Shown piece by piece: positions 21,581 through 34,039 of a stretch of 64,000 nt of DNA. Numbering within the stretch: the stretch's first letter is position 1; every line of letters begins with the position of its first letter. This DNA is from Adiantum capillus-veneris. Lineage: Eukaryota; Streptophyta; Polypodiopsida; Polypodiales; Pteridaceae. Made by a program: the position numbers and the translations under genes. The DNA is taken from contig CM043952.1 in assembly GCA_014529385.2 (NCBI GenBank), forward strand, positions 156,893,057 to 156,957,056, in the 5' to 3' direction. The notes under the pieces were generated by a model. That model was not told the origin of the DNA. It saw only the letters and a program-made list of their open reading frames with translations, and ran no database searches.

Positions 21581-23029
21581 CCTCAATATTTGCTTTGTAT
21601 GCGATCCATGATAGTGGATTGGACTTCACTGTATTCTAGTAAGCAATTCGGTAAGCAATATGCGTAGCCTATAGCTCCCTTATTAGTGGGTTGAAGATCA
21701 ATTATTTCTATCATAGCATTCTTCAAAAGTATGCACATAGTGCATTGGTAGGAGCATGTGCCTTGCGTAAATCCCTATGATGATATTCTTTGATGGAGTG
21801 TTTCTCAATTCCCAACATAATTGCATGCTACCTTCATAAAGATTATCTGAGGATGTCCAACTGACTCGACATCATCAAAATCTTGCATAGTGGTGATGAT
21901 CATTTGGAAATCTCGCATAGCATTTGACATGCTAGATCTAGAATATCTTTGAGTAAAGTGATTTTCAACTTCAGTGTTTGTCCCATGTAGGGTTTTGAGG
22001 GGAATTTTTTTTCTAGGGGACTTTCCAATACAGGCTAATTTAGCACTAATTTTTGACAATCCATGCAGCAAATGCTTGCCATTCCTTCTTCTAGATATTG
22101 GACAATAAGTTGGGTTAATTCTGATGTGTTGTGGTGGTACTTTGTAGTAAGTCTCATCTGTTGGTATCTTTTCTAACCATCTTCTTCCCTAGAGAGGTTG
22201 ATTTTTCAAGATTACTGTTACTTCTTTGGCAGTTACTAGAACCCCCTTCAAAATCACCCTGTGTATTTTGTTCTAAGGTTGGTAATATCTTCTTTTTGCA
22301 TAGATATACTTTGTGTTTGAGCAAAGCTAGTGGAAGCATTTCATGGCCAATGTTCTTTACTGGTTGATTAGGCTTTATAAACTATAGGGCAACTAAGGAC
22401 ATTACCTTCAACTCCCATTTCATGTTTTCTTTACATGTGCCCTCCTCTTCAATCCACTTGGACATCCCTTCTTTTGTATCCACAAGTGTCTCTTACATCT
22501 AGTTTGACTCTTTGGCATCTCTAATGACTCTATATGTACAAACTCTACAACAAAGCTTCTTGCTATGTTATGATCTTTAGCTATTTGTAGGTCTTGGATT
22601 TCCATGTCTCTCACATGCATTTGATCATCTTTTTCTTATAAGTGGATGTTAGTAGATTGATGCAACAATTGTCCATAGCCTAGCTATCTACCACTAACAA
22701 AGTCAATGTCAATGAAGCGACCTGAATGGGGCATAGAGAAAAGTTGGAGTGTTAATCAGAATGGAGTGAACTTACATGGTAAGATACAAATGAGCAATCA
22801 TGAATCAAAAATCAATAATCGGTCATGAGGCACATAGTCAATTCAATTCTCACACCAGCAGACCACTCGATGTTTTCTCGTCCATATGACCTCAAAATTC
22901 TTCAAAACTCAAAGAGATGATAGGTTAGGACCATAAAAAAATTAGACCATTAGAACATAATTTTGCAGGAACCATAAATTGCAATCCTTCATTCTACTTG
23001 TCATCAAATTAATACACAAAATAGTCTAA
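21581..23029. other. Decayed, possibly once-coding sequence; no family recognised
   Basis: The minus strand between about 22070 and 21480 has several open pieces in shifting frames (for example SWIAYKANIEARDANFNQAL) that look like an eroded gene. I cannot place it in a family. The remainder to 23029 shows nothing. Confidence 0.3.
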
Positions 23030-23300
23030 CAGCTTTCCTAAGCTTAGAATCAACCTTCTATCACAAAATTAGCATCTAAATTTGAATACATTATTAAAAT
23101 AGTAGATTAGGACCCCATAGCATAGAGATGAGCTTCACCAAGTTGATAGTGAATATACTAAAGAGATATAGCAATAGAAGAGAAATACAATGCACCTAAC
23201 ATAACTTGATTTGGAATAACAAATTGCAAGAAATGGCTTTTATACTTAGGGATTCTCAAAAATTGATCTCTAGGCTTAGTCCCCATGGGTAGTACACAAA
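23030..23300 (+). repeat. Diverged direct repeat, copy 2
   Basis: Counterpart of 18776-19090: same order of motifs (AGTGAATATACTAAAGAGATATAGCAATAGAAGAG, ACAATGCACCTAACATAACTTGATTTGGA, GATTCTCAAAAATTGATCTC). It is followed directly by a partial copy of the 21183 tandem unit. Confidence 0.6.
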
Positions 23301-23799
23301 TACATCAGAATTAAGTGATACATCTTCAATTACATCATAAACTTGTGAGCTCCATGTACATTTAATACAATCTACATAATCAAAAGATTACCAAAGAGGG
23401 AATATTGACTATCCTTGGCATCTATCATACATGGAAGTACTTAAACCTTTTCTGGAAGAGGCAGATTTTCAAAGTTGTTGTAGAAGTGATCAGTAAATCA
23501 AGCTACATTATTTGAAATTTAGACAAGTCCAAATTTTATATTGAGCAGTTTAATAGGCTGGTTTTTGAGAAATCTAAAATTTGAGTAGAGTTAGTGGACT
23601 TTGATTTGAAAGTTGAGTAGTGTGCTTGAGTTTTCAAATAGAAATCAATGGAAATTTTTAAAAACTTGAAATTTTTAAGTGAAGCTGAGTTCTAGAAGTC
23701 AAGATTGTAGAGTATATAAGGATGCCAAATTTTCAAAGCCCAAAAGTTTGAAAAATAAAGAATGTCAACGGGAAGGATACCTGGAATCTAAATTCTATT
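23301..23799. other. No gene seen
   Basis: AT-rich; includes the partial third copy of the 21183 repeat unit at about 23330-23440. No coding feature recognised. Confidence 0.3.
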
Positions 23800-24540
23800 T
23801 TAGATTAGGAAATTAGATAAACATTTGAAAATTTTGAACTTTAAGTGCATAAAAAGTGAATGCCCCTGCTGTGGAATAGTAGTTGTAGCCCTATTCCCTT
23901 GATTTTCCTCATGAGTTGACTCTCGAGGACTTTGTGGTTGAACGGGTGCCATTGCTTCATAACCTGCTATGCCCTGTTCTATCTTCTTTTTAATTTTTCT
24001 ACTTTTTGAACTTGCAATTTCCACTACCCCATTGTAGTTCTCTGGGCTTTCAGAGTCCACTTTTTCTCGCACCTTCAAATGTAAGCATGCCATAAACTTA
24101 TCCAATTTGAAGTAGTCACCATTGGCTAGCTGCATAGCAACTGCTAACTCTATCCAACATGCTTTAAAACGATCCAAAAACAAGCTAATTTCCTCACTTA
24201 CATCCTGCTTTAGAGACTTTAGCCTCGCATCTATCTCAACTAGAGATTCTTCTTTGTGAAAATCATGTAAAAATCTTGTCCGTAGAGCCGGCCATCTCTA
24301 TCGCGGCTTAATCTCCAAAGCTTCAAACCATAGTTTGGCCTTTCCACGCATCACCAATGGGAAGGTTTGCATCTTGTTGTCCTCATTAGGCATTTGCAGA
24401 GACAACATGTTTATTTTAAATCTGGAAGCCATTCGTGTGGATTCTCTTCACCTGTGAAAATCGGACCATAGCTTCAGGACGCCATCCTTACCAATATGAA
24501 AACTTGTATTTTTCACTTCAGCAACGGGAGCAATCAGTGC
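23800..24540 (-). pseudogene. Ty3/gypsy Gag relic
   Basis: On the minus strand the retrotransposon gag domain can be followed through frame changes: PIFTGEENPHEWL (about 24470-24430), MRGKAKLWFEALEIKPR then a stop and RWPALRTRFLHDFHKEESL (about 24360-24240), SEEISLFLDRFKACW, and LDKFMACLHLKVREKVDSESPENY in the open stretch 23800-24183. This is the canonical F-G..NP..WL ... W ... F....F ... L..F ... pattern of plant gypsy Gag. Neither pol nor LTRs could be attached to it. It differs from the gags of elements A, B, C and E. Confidence 0.8.
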
Positions 24541-26340
24541 GCTCCTCCGTGGGGGCACCAACAGATGGATAGGGGGAAGGGGATACGCACGTAGAACACA
24601 AACAATTTTCCTCTCTATAGCTCAAGGTAAAAACAAAACCCCAATCCAATGGGATTCACCTTCAAAATCCTCTTTTCTGCTATAACAGATCATCGCCTGC
24701 ACACCTCTCAAGTTGCACACACTATATCCAATCACGATCGAACACATACGCATAGCATGACACACTTCCTAGCTTCCCACACACACCCAAAGCCTCTTTC
24801 TCTCGCTTTGCCACAAGACACCACCGGTTCGATGGGGGCACACTTGCCTACACACACCCAACACCGCAAACACAAGCACAAGTGCAACAGAACAAAGAGG
24901 GGGAAAGAGAAAAACATGCTATAAAGCGGACAATGACTGCTTTTATTGTATTCAAGATAACCAAGTACAAATAGCCCCGTCACCACGACCTCCATGAGCA
25001 CAAAAAATGGACTTCAACAACCCTTGCTGATGCCATCACTATGGTGGAGTCTCTCTCCTCCCACCCTCGTTGCGACTGCATACCTGCATAGGCTCCATCG
25101 AGCTTCCATCGTCCAAAAGAAGAAAAAACCTACTTGGACTCACCCCTTCCTTGACAACAAAAGAAGAAAAAACCTACTTGAACTCACGCTTCCTTGATAG
25201 CAAAAGAAGAAGCCGAAGAATCCCTCGAAAAAAAACCACTTCTCCTTTTTTTTCTCTCCTCTCATTCCTTTCTTCCTTTCCTCCTCATCTTTAATTCCTT
25301 CTCTTTCCCTTCTCTTCTTTTCTTCCTTTTCTTCTTCTTCCTTCTCCTTTACTTTCTTTTCTTCTTTTCTCCCTCCTCTACGACAGCACCTCTTCCTCCC
25401 TTCCTTTTTTGTTTTTTTCAAAAAATCCCTTTTTTAGAAACTCTTAGCCTTCTCTCTTTTTCTCTTTTGCATTCAAGGGGCAACGACGGCGCCCTCGTTG
25501 CTCCCTTGAAGTCTTTTGCCTTTTTTTAAAAACATCTTGAGGAGGAAGGTTCCATGCCCCACCCTATCAATTTTCCCCCGCAGGTCGCCTGCCACATCAC
25601 CTCAACATCATTGTCCAAAATTGGCCCACAGTCTCTTGTTCCCGCCATCGGGCGTGCCCAAACGCCCCCCTCTCCGCCACCCTAAAATTCTCCTTTTCCC
25701 TTTTACTTCAAACACCTGGGGTTTGGTACCAGGTGATCAGACCACCAAATGGTAAAATCCGAGTGAGCACCGCCGTCGTCCATTTTGACTTGTACCTTCC
25801 TTGCCACATCTTACGTTTCCCGGTCCCGCAATCCCAAGCCACCAAAGTCGGCAAAAAAGCGTTTGGCACCTTAGTCCGTGCCGAAGACCCGAACTTCGTT
25901 CTTTTATAACTTTCCATCAAGGACCCCGATTAAGGAGAGGCCAGATGGGCACACAACTGGCCCTCGATAAACTTTTAAACAGCCATCACTTTCCCCCTGG
26001 GGCTCCAAATGATGATCCAAGAAGATCGGCATGCTCCACCACTCGAGCTTCACATGCCCATATGCTGGCGTCAACTCTGACCATCTGCCCCCATTTGCCC
26101 TACCCGTTGGGGTTCTGCAAAACCTTCCAACTTTGAACTAGCATATCTTTCACACTGAAGATCCTTTTGACGGGCCATTTAGACAGGCCTCTAGAGCATC
26201 TTGAATGCTATATTCTAGGGCACATTTCCCATATTTTGGACACCTTGATTTGACATCTCAATTATCTCAATTTAGAGACCCCCTGACTGAAAAACCACTT
26301 TGAGCATACATTTTCACCGCCATTGTCTTGCCCAGGTCTC
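24541..26340. other. Possible LTR or leader DNA upstream of the gag relic; long pyrimidine tract
   Basis: Lies 5' of the gag relic in its sense. 25237-25480 is almost entirely C and T on the plus strand (CTTCTT, CCTTT and similar), so long open frames there (S/F/L-rich or K/E-rich) are low-complexity artefacts. No paired repeat was found, so an LTR is not proven. Confidence 0.35.
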
Positions 26341-26579
26341 CTACATTGGCTTTAGCCCTTTACCATGTGCCTGTCTGTATACACAACATTGCACTTAACA
26401 CTTTCTAGCGTGGACCCAACTTTGGTTGCACCAACGCGCATAGTACAATCAAATATATATTTAATTACTAGCAAAAAATTGTTTGAAGCACAAAACCAAT
26501 TTGGACTTAAGCATATATGCCCGTGCATGCGTAAGTAACCATCAATTAAGTCATGAACCACAAATGATTACCAAAAGGA

Positions 26580-27480
26580 GTGTGCAATAGGCTGCAAACA
26601 CCACTATGAACAAGCTGCAACTTGTGAGTAGCTTGCACTAAACCATCTTTGGAAATCTAGAACATTGCATTTCTCCCAACATACAACCTTCACTAACATG
26701 CTTAGATGGTGGCTCCAAAGGGAGAAATGAAATAACCATATCAAATTTCTACAAATGCATCCAATTAGCAAAGTTGAGATGCTCAAAATGTGCATGCCAT
26801 AGCTTAGTATTTGAAGTATCTTTAGAATTTATAACTAACTTTACAAAGTTTTTCCATACACCTATTAGTATAATTTAGCTTGTATAGCCCATGAGACAAG
26901 GTATTTGATTCCATAATAGTATCACTTGAACTAAAATTGTGTTAATAAGTGCATCTCTTGTCCACAAACTTTACAACAAGGCCATGTCTTGCTAATGCAC
27001 AGACAGATCTAGAGAACATATTCTTCTTTATACCATGCACACAAAGTACATCAAAAAGTGTGAAGTAATTACCATTTAATTGGTGTGATTAAAGTCTCTA
27101 AATTGTATAAGAGGCATTGTGGCACAAGTAACAATATTCCCATTGGGAACAATATCAAGAGAAGTGAACAAGTCATGATGAGATGTAATATTCTTTGTAA
27201 AACTCCTAGAAAAATGAAATGCAAATCTACATCCTCAATCATGCATGCATCATGGATAGAAGCATCGTATTGACACTACACATTAAAACCCCATTCTACA
27301 TTAATAAACAAATTCTATAATGGTTGCATTTAAAGAAGATTTACTTCCTTTCTTATGTGCCTCTTTAACCTTCAAGTTAGAACATTCATTTATCAAATGA
27401 TTAGGAGTTTTGTAATAGCTTCCTTACTACACTTTAACTTCCTCTTCCATTTTGATGAATAGGTCATACTGGTAATGTAA
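26580..27480 (-). pseudogene. Ty1/copia relic: zinc knuckle and GAG-pre-integrase region
   Basis: Reading minus strand downward: YKTPNHLINECSNLKVKEAHKKG (about 27430-27360), a knuckle remnant with the first cysteines lost; FDVLCVHGIKKNMFS then ALARHGLVVKFVDKRCT and TLSHGLYKLNY (about 27080-26870), the usual copia stretch between protease and integrase; and FEHLNFANWMHL, LPPLEPPSKHVSEGCMLGEMQCSRFPK (about 26780-26640), the pre-integrase zinc module with H..C..C pattern. Stops and shifts interrupt it. It is a different, older copia than element D. RT and RNase H were not found downstream. Confidence 0.7.
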
Positions 27481-27590
27481 ACGCCATGCCAATATCACCC
27501 ATGTTGTAGATGTTTGATTTCATTTAAAGCTCATGCCAAGTATAGCAAGCATTGTTCTCTATAGAAATCGAATTTGGGTTTTTAATGACA

Positions 27591-27735
27591 TTGTGGCACA
27601 TACAACATATGGTTTGATGTTTTTGGAGTGGCTTGTAGGTGGTCCAATTTTTCTAGATTGTAGCACATGTAGTGTATGATTCAATGTTGATTCAATGGCT
27701 TGTAGGTGTTCCAATTTTATTGTATTGTTGAAACA
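27591..27735 (+). repeat. Short diverged tandem duplication (about 75 bp)
   Basis: Two neighbouring copies share TTGTGGCACAT/TTGTAGCACAT, TATGGTTTGATGTT/TATGATTCAATGTT and GGCTTGTAGGTG.TCCAATTTT. Confidence 0.55.
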
Positions 27736-30173
27736 AATTTTGCCAAGAATGAAGGAGCAAAGCTTTGTGGCCAATGCAAATATTTATCAATGATGGTATT
27801 AGCAAAGACTTCTTTGCATTAATGATCGATTCTTAGAAGGCAAATTTTTTTCTTTAGAGCTGGCACACACTCACTTAGAGGACTATGCCTTTATGTAATC
27901 AAATTCTCATGTTGGACTATACAGAATATAACATAAGAGAAATGTAAATTGCTTGTTGTGCACTAATTGCTTAAGTTATTTTGTTATCCGTCTTGGTCGT
28001 GTAGGATTTGTAGTAGCTTGCTGCTCCATGGGCGTTCAATACAAACTATATATCTTCATTGGCATCCCCAAGCCAGCCATTGAAAGGTTAAAGGTTTTTG
28101 TGTAGATATCTTTGATATCTCATTTCAGAAAAAAAAGTTGGGGTTGAGATTGTTAAACACAAAGCAACAATGTATGTGTTGAAAGAGATTCCTAATCAAT
28201 AAAGCCATTCATGGAAGGTCATTGAATTTTCTTTGTTTATTGTCTACAAGCTAGTTCTAATGGATTCTAGGGCCTTCTTAATATCTTTTTCTACTCTATG
28301 TTGTGGGACTTTGGACCATACTTTGATGGTGTATGTCATTGGGTATCGAGGTAACCCAAAGCCACAAGCCTTGCTATTTTGTGGAAAGTTTTCTTATGTT
28401 TATGAGTTTAAATTTCCTTTAGATTACTTGGTAACATAGAGTTGTGAGTTGTTTTATGTTTGTTAACAAAAGAAATAATTTCAATGTCTGGGTTGACGTT
28501 TATCTGTGGTGCATTGTTGATCCCCACAAGAGGCCATGATTGTGTTGACTGCGACAACTTTGGAACAATGTCACAAAAAAGTAGTCAAGCACTTTGCCAC
28601 AAATAGAAGTTTCCTTGTTAAATAAACATCTCATTTCCTTGAATCCATTGACATAAAAGAGGGATGTTGTGAGATAGGATCTATATGTACCAATTGTTTG
28701 TGGAAAGAGTTATCAAATTTATCGGCCTCTTGTCTAAGTGGGACTATTTTCTCTAGTTCTGTAATTAGATTTTTCAAATGTTTTTCAGCCAAAGAGATAG
28801 TGATGAATATAATCGGAGGACCTATAATAGATATATCCTGGAAAAGACATCTCGTCTTGCAGTCAAGTGCAGCTCAAAGAGCTTTGAAATCTAGGTAGCC
28901 CAAACTTCTCCACGTTTTTGCCTTTGAATACTTGTCTCACACATATGTTAGAGTCCTAGATTTTCTCTTTGTGTAGGCAAATTTAAATGGAAGAGAGTAT
29001 TTTTTGTGTCCACATTTGGAAAAGGGTTTTTCAATATCGAGAGAAACATCTATCTATATGCAAAAGCTTCTAATTTGCTATCAACATGGTACTTTCTAGG
29101 ATCAACATGGAAGATTGTGGGAAAATTTAGTTACTCATCTCTAAATAAACCCAATGGGTCATCCACATGAAGCATTTTATCGTCAAAATCAACAAACTAG
29201 TCCATTAAGGTAAATGTGATTATACTCTAGCTTGCACTTAATGCCAGTCAAAATTGAAGCTTCATCTCTCAAGAAGTGTGGCGAAACTTGGTGTCCCCTA
29301 TTTAGCTCTACTTCTAAACATTAGCGCGAATCTCTTAAGATCCTGCTAGCAACCTTAAGATGTCTTAAGCTTGTTGGTGTTCACGCGGTGCCCTGCCCTC
29401 CGTACCCCCTCCCCTTGCAAGCTTGCATGCACTCTGCGAAATGAAGATTACTTGCCAACATACTTTGTCAGCACACCTGGTAAGTCCTTGACGTATGAAA
29501 GTATTGACACAATATCCAACCCCACCACAAGAGGTGTTCGAAGTCAAAAATTGTACTTAAGAAAATTCTAGAATAGGGAGAAAATCATCTATTCAGAAAT
29601 GCGTTGTGTTAACGTTGCTCTTAGTAGATCCTTTAGCACAAGATTACTCTTTGTAATCTTCCTATCCCCTTGGATGATTGACAGTACTGAGGTGTGTTTT
29701 CCTCACGGTTTACAGACAGTCGTCCCAGATGACTGGTAAACGGGGAATCACAGTAGTGTATAACCATCGTGGTTAACTTGAAAAAATCTACAAATGCCCA
29801 AACCGAGACATGACCTCTATTGGTGATTAGAGAGACTTGTGAACTCACATTTGATGGACAATATGGTCTAAATAGAAAAGTTAAAAAGGATTTGTCTGAT
29901 ATCAAATAGGTAGTCCAAACGGTTGGATTGGACGAAATCTGGAGAGATCCCTTGGCTTGCTTGGGGCTAGAGAGGAAAAGTAAAGGCAAAAAAAATAAAA
30001 AAGTCTTTAGATATTTAAGATCTTTTGGGATAGATTCCTGCAGCGTTGAAACTCTCTCTCTAGAGGCAAACGAGATGCGAGCAAGACGCAGGGAGCGATG
30101 GGAGCAGCAGTGCAAGGGGGGGTCGCCACACAGCAGGGCTAGGGTGGGGAAGGGGATGGCGGAGGGAGGCGTA

Positions 30174-30177
<4 letters not shown>
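27736..30177. other. No gene recognised
   Basis: About 2.4 kb with scattered short open stretches and no recognisable protein family. The longest apparent frames near 29930-30287 run through the CT microsatellite and are not credible genes. Confidence 0.3.

Positions 30178-30229
<52 letters not shown>
30178..30229 (+). repeat. (CT)n microsatellite
   Basis: Uninterrupted TC dinucleotide run of about 52 bp. Confidence 0.97.
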
Positions 30230-30232
<3 letters not shown>

Positions 30233-32538
30233 AGTGTTGCACCTCGTCATCTGCGCACAGGAGGACGGACACAGATACACACAATAAAAGGAATGTATTT
30301 AGTTCTAAAAAGAAACTAAATACTTTTAGTTGCAATCTTTTGCAAGCCTTGCTGAAACGTGTGAGTCACAATAGAAGGTGAAACATTGATCACTTCTAGG
30401 TACAGACAATGAAACTTGCTATATGTATAAAAAACCATCTGTAATGTTGTTTAGTAGTACTTGTACCTTAACAAGTCATTCTGAGTATCGGACAATTTCT
30501 GGCCACAAAATTGCTCCTGATACGTCGTGCTAAAAAATGGTCAGAAAATAGATGTGACCTAGGGACTTTGTCGTGACACATAATTGAAATAATGGCGCCA
30601 GTGTCAGTCTAAAGACTCATATTCTCCACATGTGGAATATGTCTCATGTAAGGATGTGTAAAAAGGAACATCCTTCAAGTACAATATGTACTTGTGTGTG
30701 GAGGTAACTGCAAACACTCTATGACGGGAGTGAGAGGGACCCTCATACATTGCTCCACACTGGCTAAACTCCTTGATTTCCTAGACCCTGTTGTATCCCA
30801 TGTGACAACATGTGCCAAATTGAACCCTACAAGTAGGTTCCTAACAGTATAAGGAAGAAAGATAGATTGGACACTGGGTCCAAAATACTTTGTGCCGACA
30901 TGCCCTTGGCATGGCTCTGTAACATTCAAGCGTACTTATTCATCTTGAAAAACCAAGAAAAGCATACTAAAAATGGAATAACACCAAATTAATAGATGCC
31001 TACCTGGAAATTTGAACGTAATGTTCACTTACCCGTATTCAAATGGAGAGGAGTACGTCCCCTACTAGAAAAAAACAAATAGCATTGCACTGGGAACCTG
31101 GGGTGTTGCCCTTGCAAACCATTCCCTTGGATTTAGAATCTACGTAGCCAAACCCCTTGGTAAGACGCCTTGTAGAAACTGCTCAACTAGTAGATAACGG
31201 TAACCAACATAGTCAACCGTGTACAGAATGATTGGAAACAACTTGAAAAGTGTGTTTGGTCACTACCGCGTGGTAGATTGCGGAAGTCTTTCCTTGAAAG
31301 TAGAACTAGGAGAGATCAACAATGCATATCAAACTGTGATCCATAATGCTACATCACCCGCCGGGTCTTACCCCAAAACACTACGTCCATAGACACTTCG
31401 TAGTTCTATAGAGAGCAAGAGATCCTCCGAAATGACAAGTCTACTCTTGCTCATCCATTAACGTCAAGATGTTCGATGTGGACTCCACCGGTAAATATGT
31501 TCGATCCTAAGAACAATAACCAAAGGAATGGCAGTAGTTGGATCTTACCCAATATCTGCCAATGGCTCTTAGCCAGCGTCTGTGGCTCATAGCCTTTATG
31601 GAAAGTAGTGTTCAATCGACGAAACGATGAAGACTAATGTAGAGGGTGTCTTTCCCAATTTCCAGCTGAGAGTTAGAGCACCTTGGATCATGCTGACTCC
31701 CAAACAAAATATGTTTCAAAAACTGCTGAGAAAGTTTTCATTATTCATGGAGAGAAATAAGAAAGAGATAGACAATGCTAGGCTTAGGAACTTTCCTTAA
31801 GTGATGACTTTGTGTATGTTGTGCCCAATTTGTGTGCTCCGACGCATCTTATGCCTGACTTGCAGCGTATCCTAGAAGCATGCAACAATCTTGCATGTGA
31901 ATGCTCTCATCAAGAGAGGGAACTGAAAACACAAGCCCCAACTTGACCCACTTACCATGTATGGGGTCGTGACTTTACTTAATATGGCATTTTGCCTGTG
32001 AAATAAGTCCTAGATGTAGGTTCCATTTAGTGGTATTGTGCGTTGATAGCAACCAAAAATTTAAACAATCCAGAACTTATTTTGTCTGTGACAGAGTGCC
32101 TGGTGTGATAGCGGAAGCGTAATCTTTGAAGTTGTGGAATTATTGACACCTGGTTAGCATGCCTTACATATAGATTTTTAAGCCCTTGGCGAGAGTGATT
32201 GCCTCAACCGTGAGAACAAAAACCCTAAGTTCCGTGCACAATTTAGGTTGGTAGGGATTCTGTGCGTGATAATCCGAGAGTCTCTGGGGGAATAGAAAAT
32301 GGCTCGGCTTCTGCTATTGCTTCCTTGAGTGTCGGTCTCTTTCTCTTTGCTGACGACTTCCCCGAATCCATGGATACTGTAACTCCAATTTGAGAAGTTA
32401 GCGTCTTTTTCAGTACTGAAAGCCGAAATTAAGCTTTTAACAATCCAAATGGCTTAAAAATTGAAACATAAGCTATTCAGGGCCTAAGGATGCAATGCAT
32501 GTGGAAAAATGTGCAATTTGGGTGCAAAATCATGCTGG
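30230..32538. other. No gene recognised
   Basis: About 2.3 kb of unique-looking, frame-poor sequence. If element C had a conventional 3' LTR it should lie around here or just right of it, but nothing here matches the candidate 5' LTR start at 46338. Confidence 0.3.
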
Positions 32539-33524
32539 AGACATCATACGCGTATAATGTCTTTTGTGTCAAAATGGCTTGATATTGGTTGTGCTTGTAG
32601 CTGATAGTGCATACATCCATTCTATATGCCTGGATTTGAATTTGGGTCCCATTTGGTCAAGTTATGGCCATTTTAGTCCTGGTCAGGCTCTTTGCAAGAT
32701 ATTGAGAGGGAATTGGATTTTGTGATCCAAATTGGATGAAACTTGCTGGTTTGCTCTCAAATGGCATGTAGATCACTTCTGTGTGGTAGTTGCAACTCTG
32801 AAATGCAAAAATCAAGCAGGGAGACATCATACGCGTATGATGTCTTTTTTGAGTAAAATTGAACCATTTTGCATTGTAAGCTTGGATTTGGCTTTATATA
32901 GGCTTAGACAATGATTTTATGAAATTTGGGTATAGTTTGGACCAAAATTGGCTCTGGAGACCCTTTTGTGTCATTTTTGCATGAGATTGATTCTGTGGGC
33001 TCCTCATATGATAGTAAAGGACTATGTGTACTCAAATCTTGACTTGAAGTTAAGTATGATGAATTTTGGCAAGATTAGGCTTTAAATAGAGGATTTTCCG
33101 CTAATTGGGCTAATGGAGTGATCCCCTTGACCAAATGGTACCAAACTTCATATGTGGCATGTATTTGATATATATAATGGATATATGATGAGAAATGATC
33201 AATTTTGGCTGTGTATGTGCAAAGTGACATCATACGCGTATGATGTCTTTTTGGCCAAAATGGTACTTTTTGGTTCCAGATAGCTTGTGCATGTGTTGAA
33301 CAACAATCCTACAAAGTTTCATTGAGTTTGGAGCTATTTTGGCAAATTTAGGGCCATAAGTCGGTTTTATGCCCTACTTTGGGTCTTTTTAGTTTCCAAT
33401 TGGTTTTTCAACTCCAAATCTCATGATACTTTGTACATTTGATGTTGTTAGTATATAGAAAGAGGCTATGCATTCATGTGTTCAAGATGATGTGAAAATC
33501 ATGCTGTGAGACATCATACGCGTA
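32539..33524. repeat. Left array of the AGACATCATACG/CGTATGATGTCT palindrome
   Basis: Four sites of a 24-bp palindrome (half AGACATCATACG plus its reverse complement): 32539-32562 (one mismatch), 32822-32845 (perfect), 33225-33248 (first base changed, 22-bp core perfect) and 33509-33524 (only the left half plus GTA kept). Spacings are 283, 403 and 284 bp. Each full site is followed by a T run. The DNA between sites is a heavily diverged repeat unit with recognisable anchors (CAAGTTATGGCCA; GTGATCCAAAT..GATGAAACTTG) also present between the sites at 45086 and 45369. The palindrome is far better preserved than its surroundings. Confidence 0.9.
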
Positions 33525-34005
33525 ACTTTCCGCAACTTTTCCCGAATTGTACCCAATTTTTACCATGGGTTGCCCTTGTCATTAGGATCATCACCATCTA
33601 TTCTTTTATTTTTTCTGATCTCGTTTCACCTACTTTTTTATTTTTCTTTTACTTTTATTAAGAAAATCCTAAAAATAAAGAAAAATAGCAAATTGAAGCT
33701 AAAAATTTCCAAAAATACACAATAATTAGTTGGTAACCTTGTGTATATGTATATACACTTATTTGTGGTTTCTCGGCTTGGATTACCACTTTTTGGCTCC
33801 AAAAATACGCATATTTAGTCGTATTTACAAACTTAGAGACTCAAATTCATCATTTGATCTCTTATTATTGCAAAACAAAGTATATAAGGGCATAGATATT
33901 ATCAATATTTGCAATCAAACATAAAAATTCAAAATCATGTAAGACATTGCCCTTGTAATATCATTTTCTTTTTCTTTTTGCTTGTAGTTCCTGTATACCT
34001 GTATA
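33525..34005. other. AT-rich stretch between palindrome array and element C
   Basis: No coding feature. In element C sense this is the DNA directly downstream of its purine tract, where a 3' LTR would be expected to begin; the sequence there reads TATACAGGTATACAGG, without the usual TG start. Confidence 0.35.
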
Positions 34006-34019
34006 CCTCCCCCCCTCCT
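34006..34019 (-). promoter_or_regulatory. Candidate polypurine tract of element C
   Basis: In element sense reads AGGAGGGGGGGAGG, the strongest purine run downstream of the coding region and typical of gypsy 3' ends. Confidence 0.6.
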
Positions 34020-34039
34020 AGTCTGAGTCCTCCCGGACG

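Noticed and set aside
24540-24570. Primer-binding site TGGTGCCCCC for the gag relic at 23.8-24.5 kb
   Set aside because: No LTR pair supports it and the sequence could equally be gag leader; not strong enough to call.
25140-25529. Overlapping open frames near 25.1-25.5 kb
   Set aside because: Produced by a long pyrimidine tract; K/E-rich and F/L/S-rich low-complexity peptides only.
29928-30287. Long reading frames on both strands near 30 kb
   Set aside because: They run through a (CT)n tract giving SL or RE dipeptide repeats, and the non-repeat parts match no family.
32539-33524. CRISPR-like array of regularly spaced short palindromes
   Set aside because: Spacing varies from 125 to 403 bp, the units between sites are diverged repeats rather than unique spacers, and the context is a plant retroelement.
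33525-34005. Palindrome arrays as the two LTRs of element C
   Set aside because: Only short anchors align between the arrays, site spacing differs, and one array lies between the primer site and gag, so they behave as dispersed diverged repeats rather than an LTR pair.
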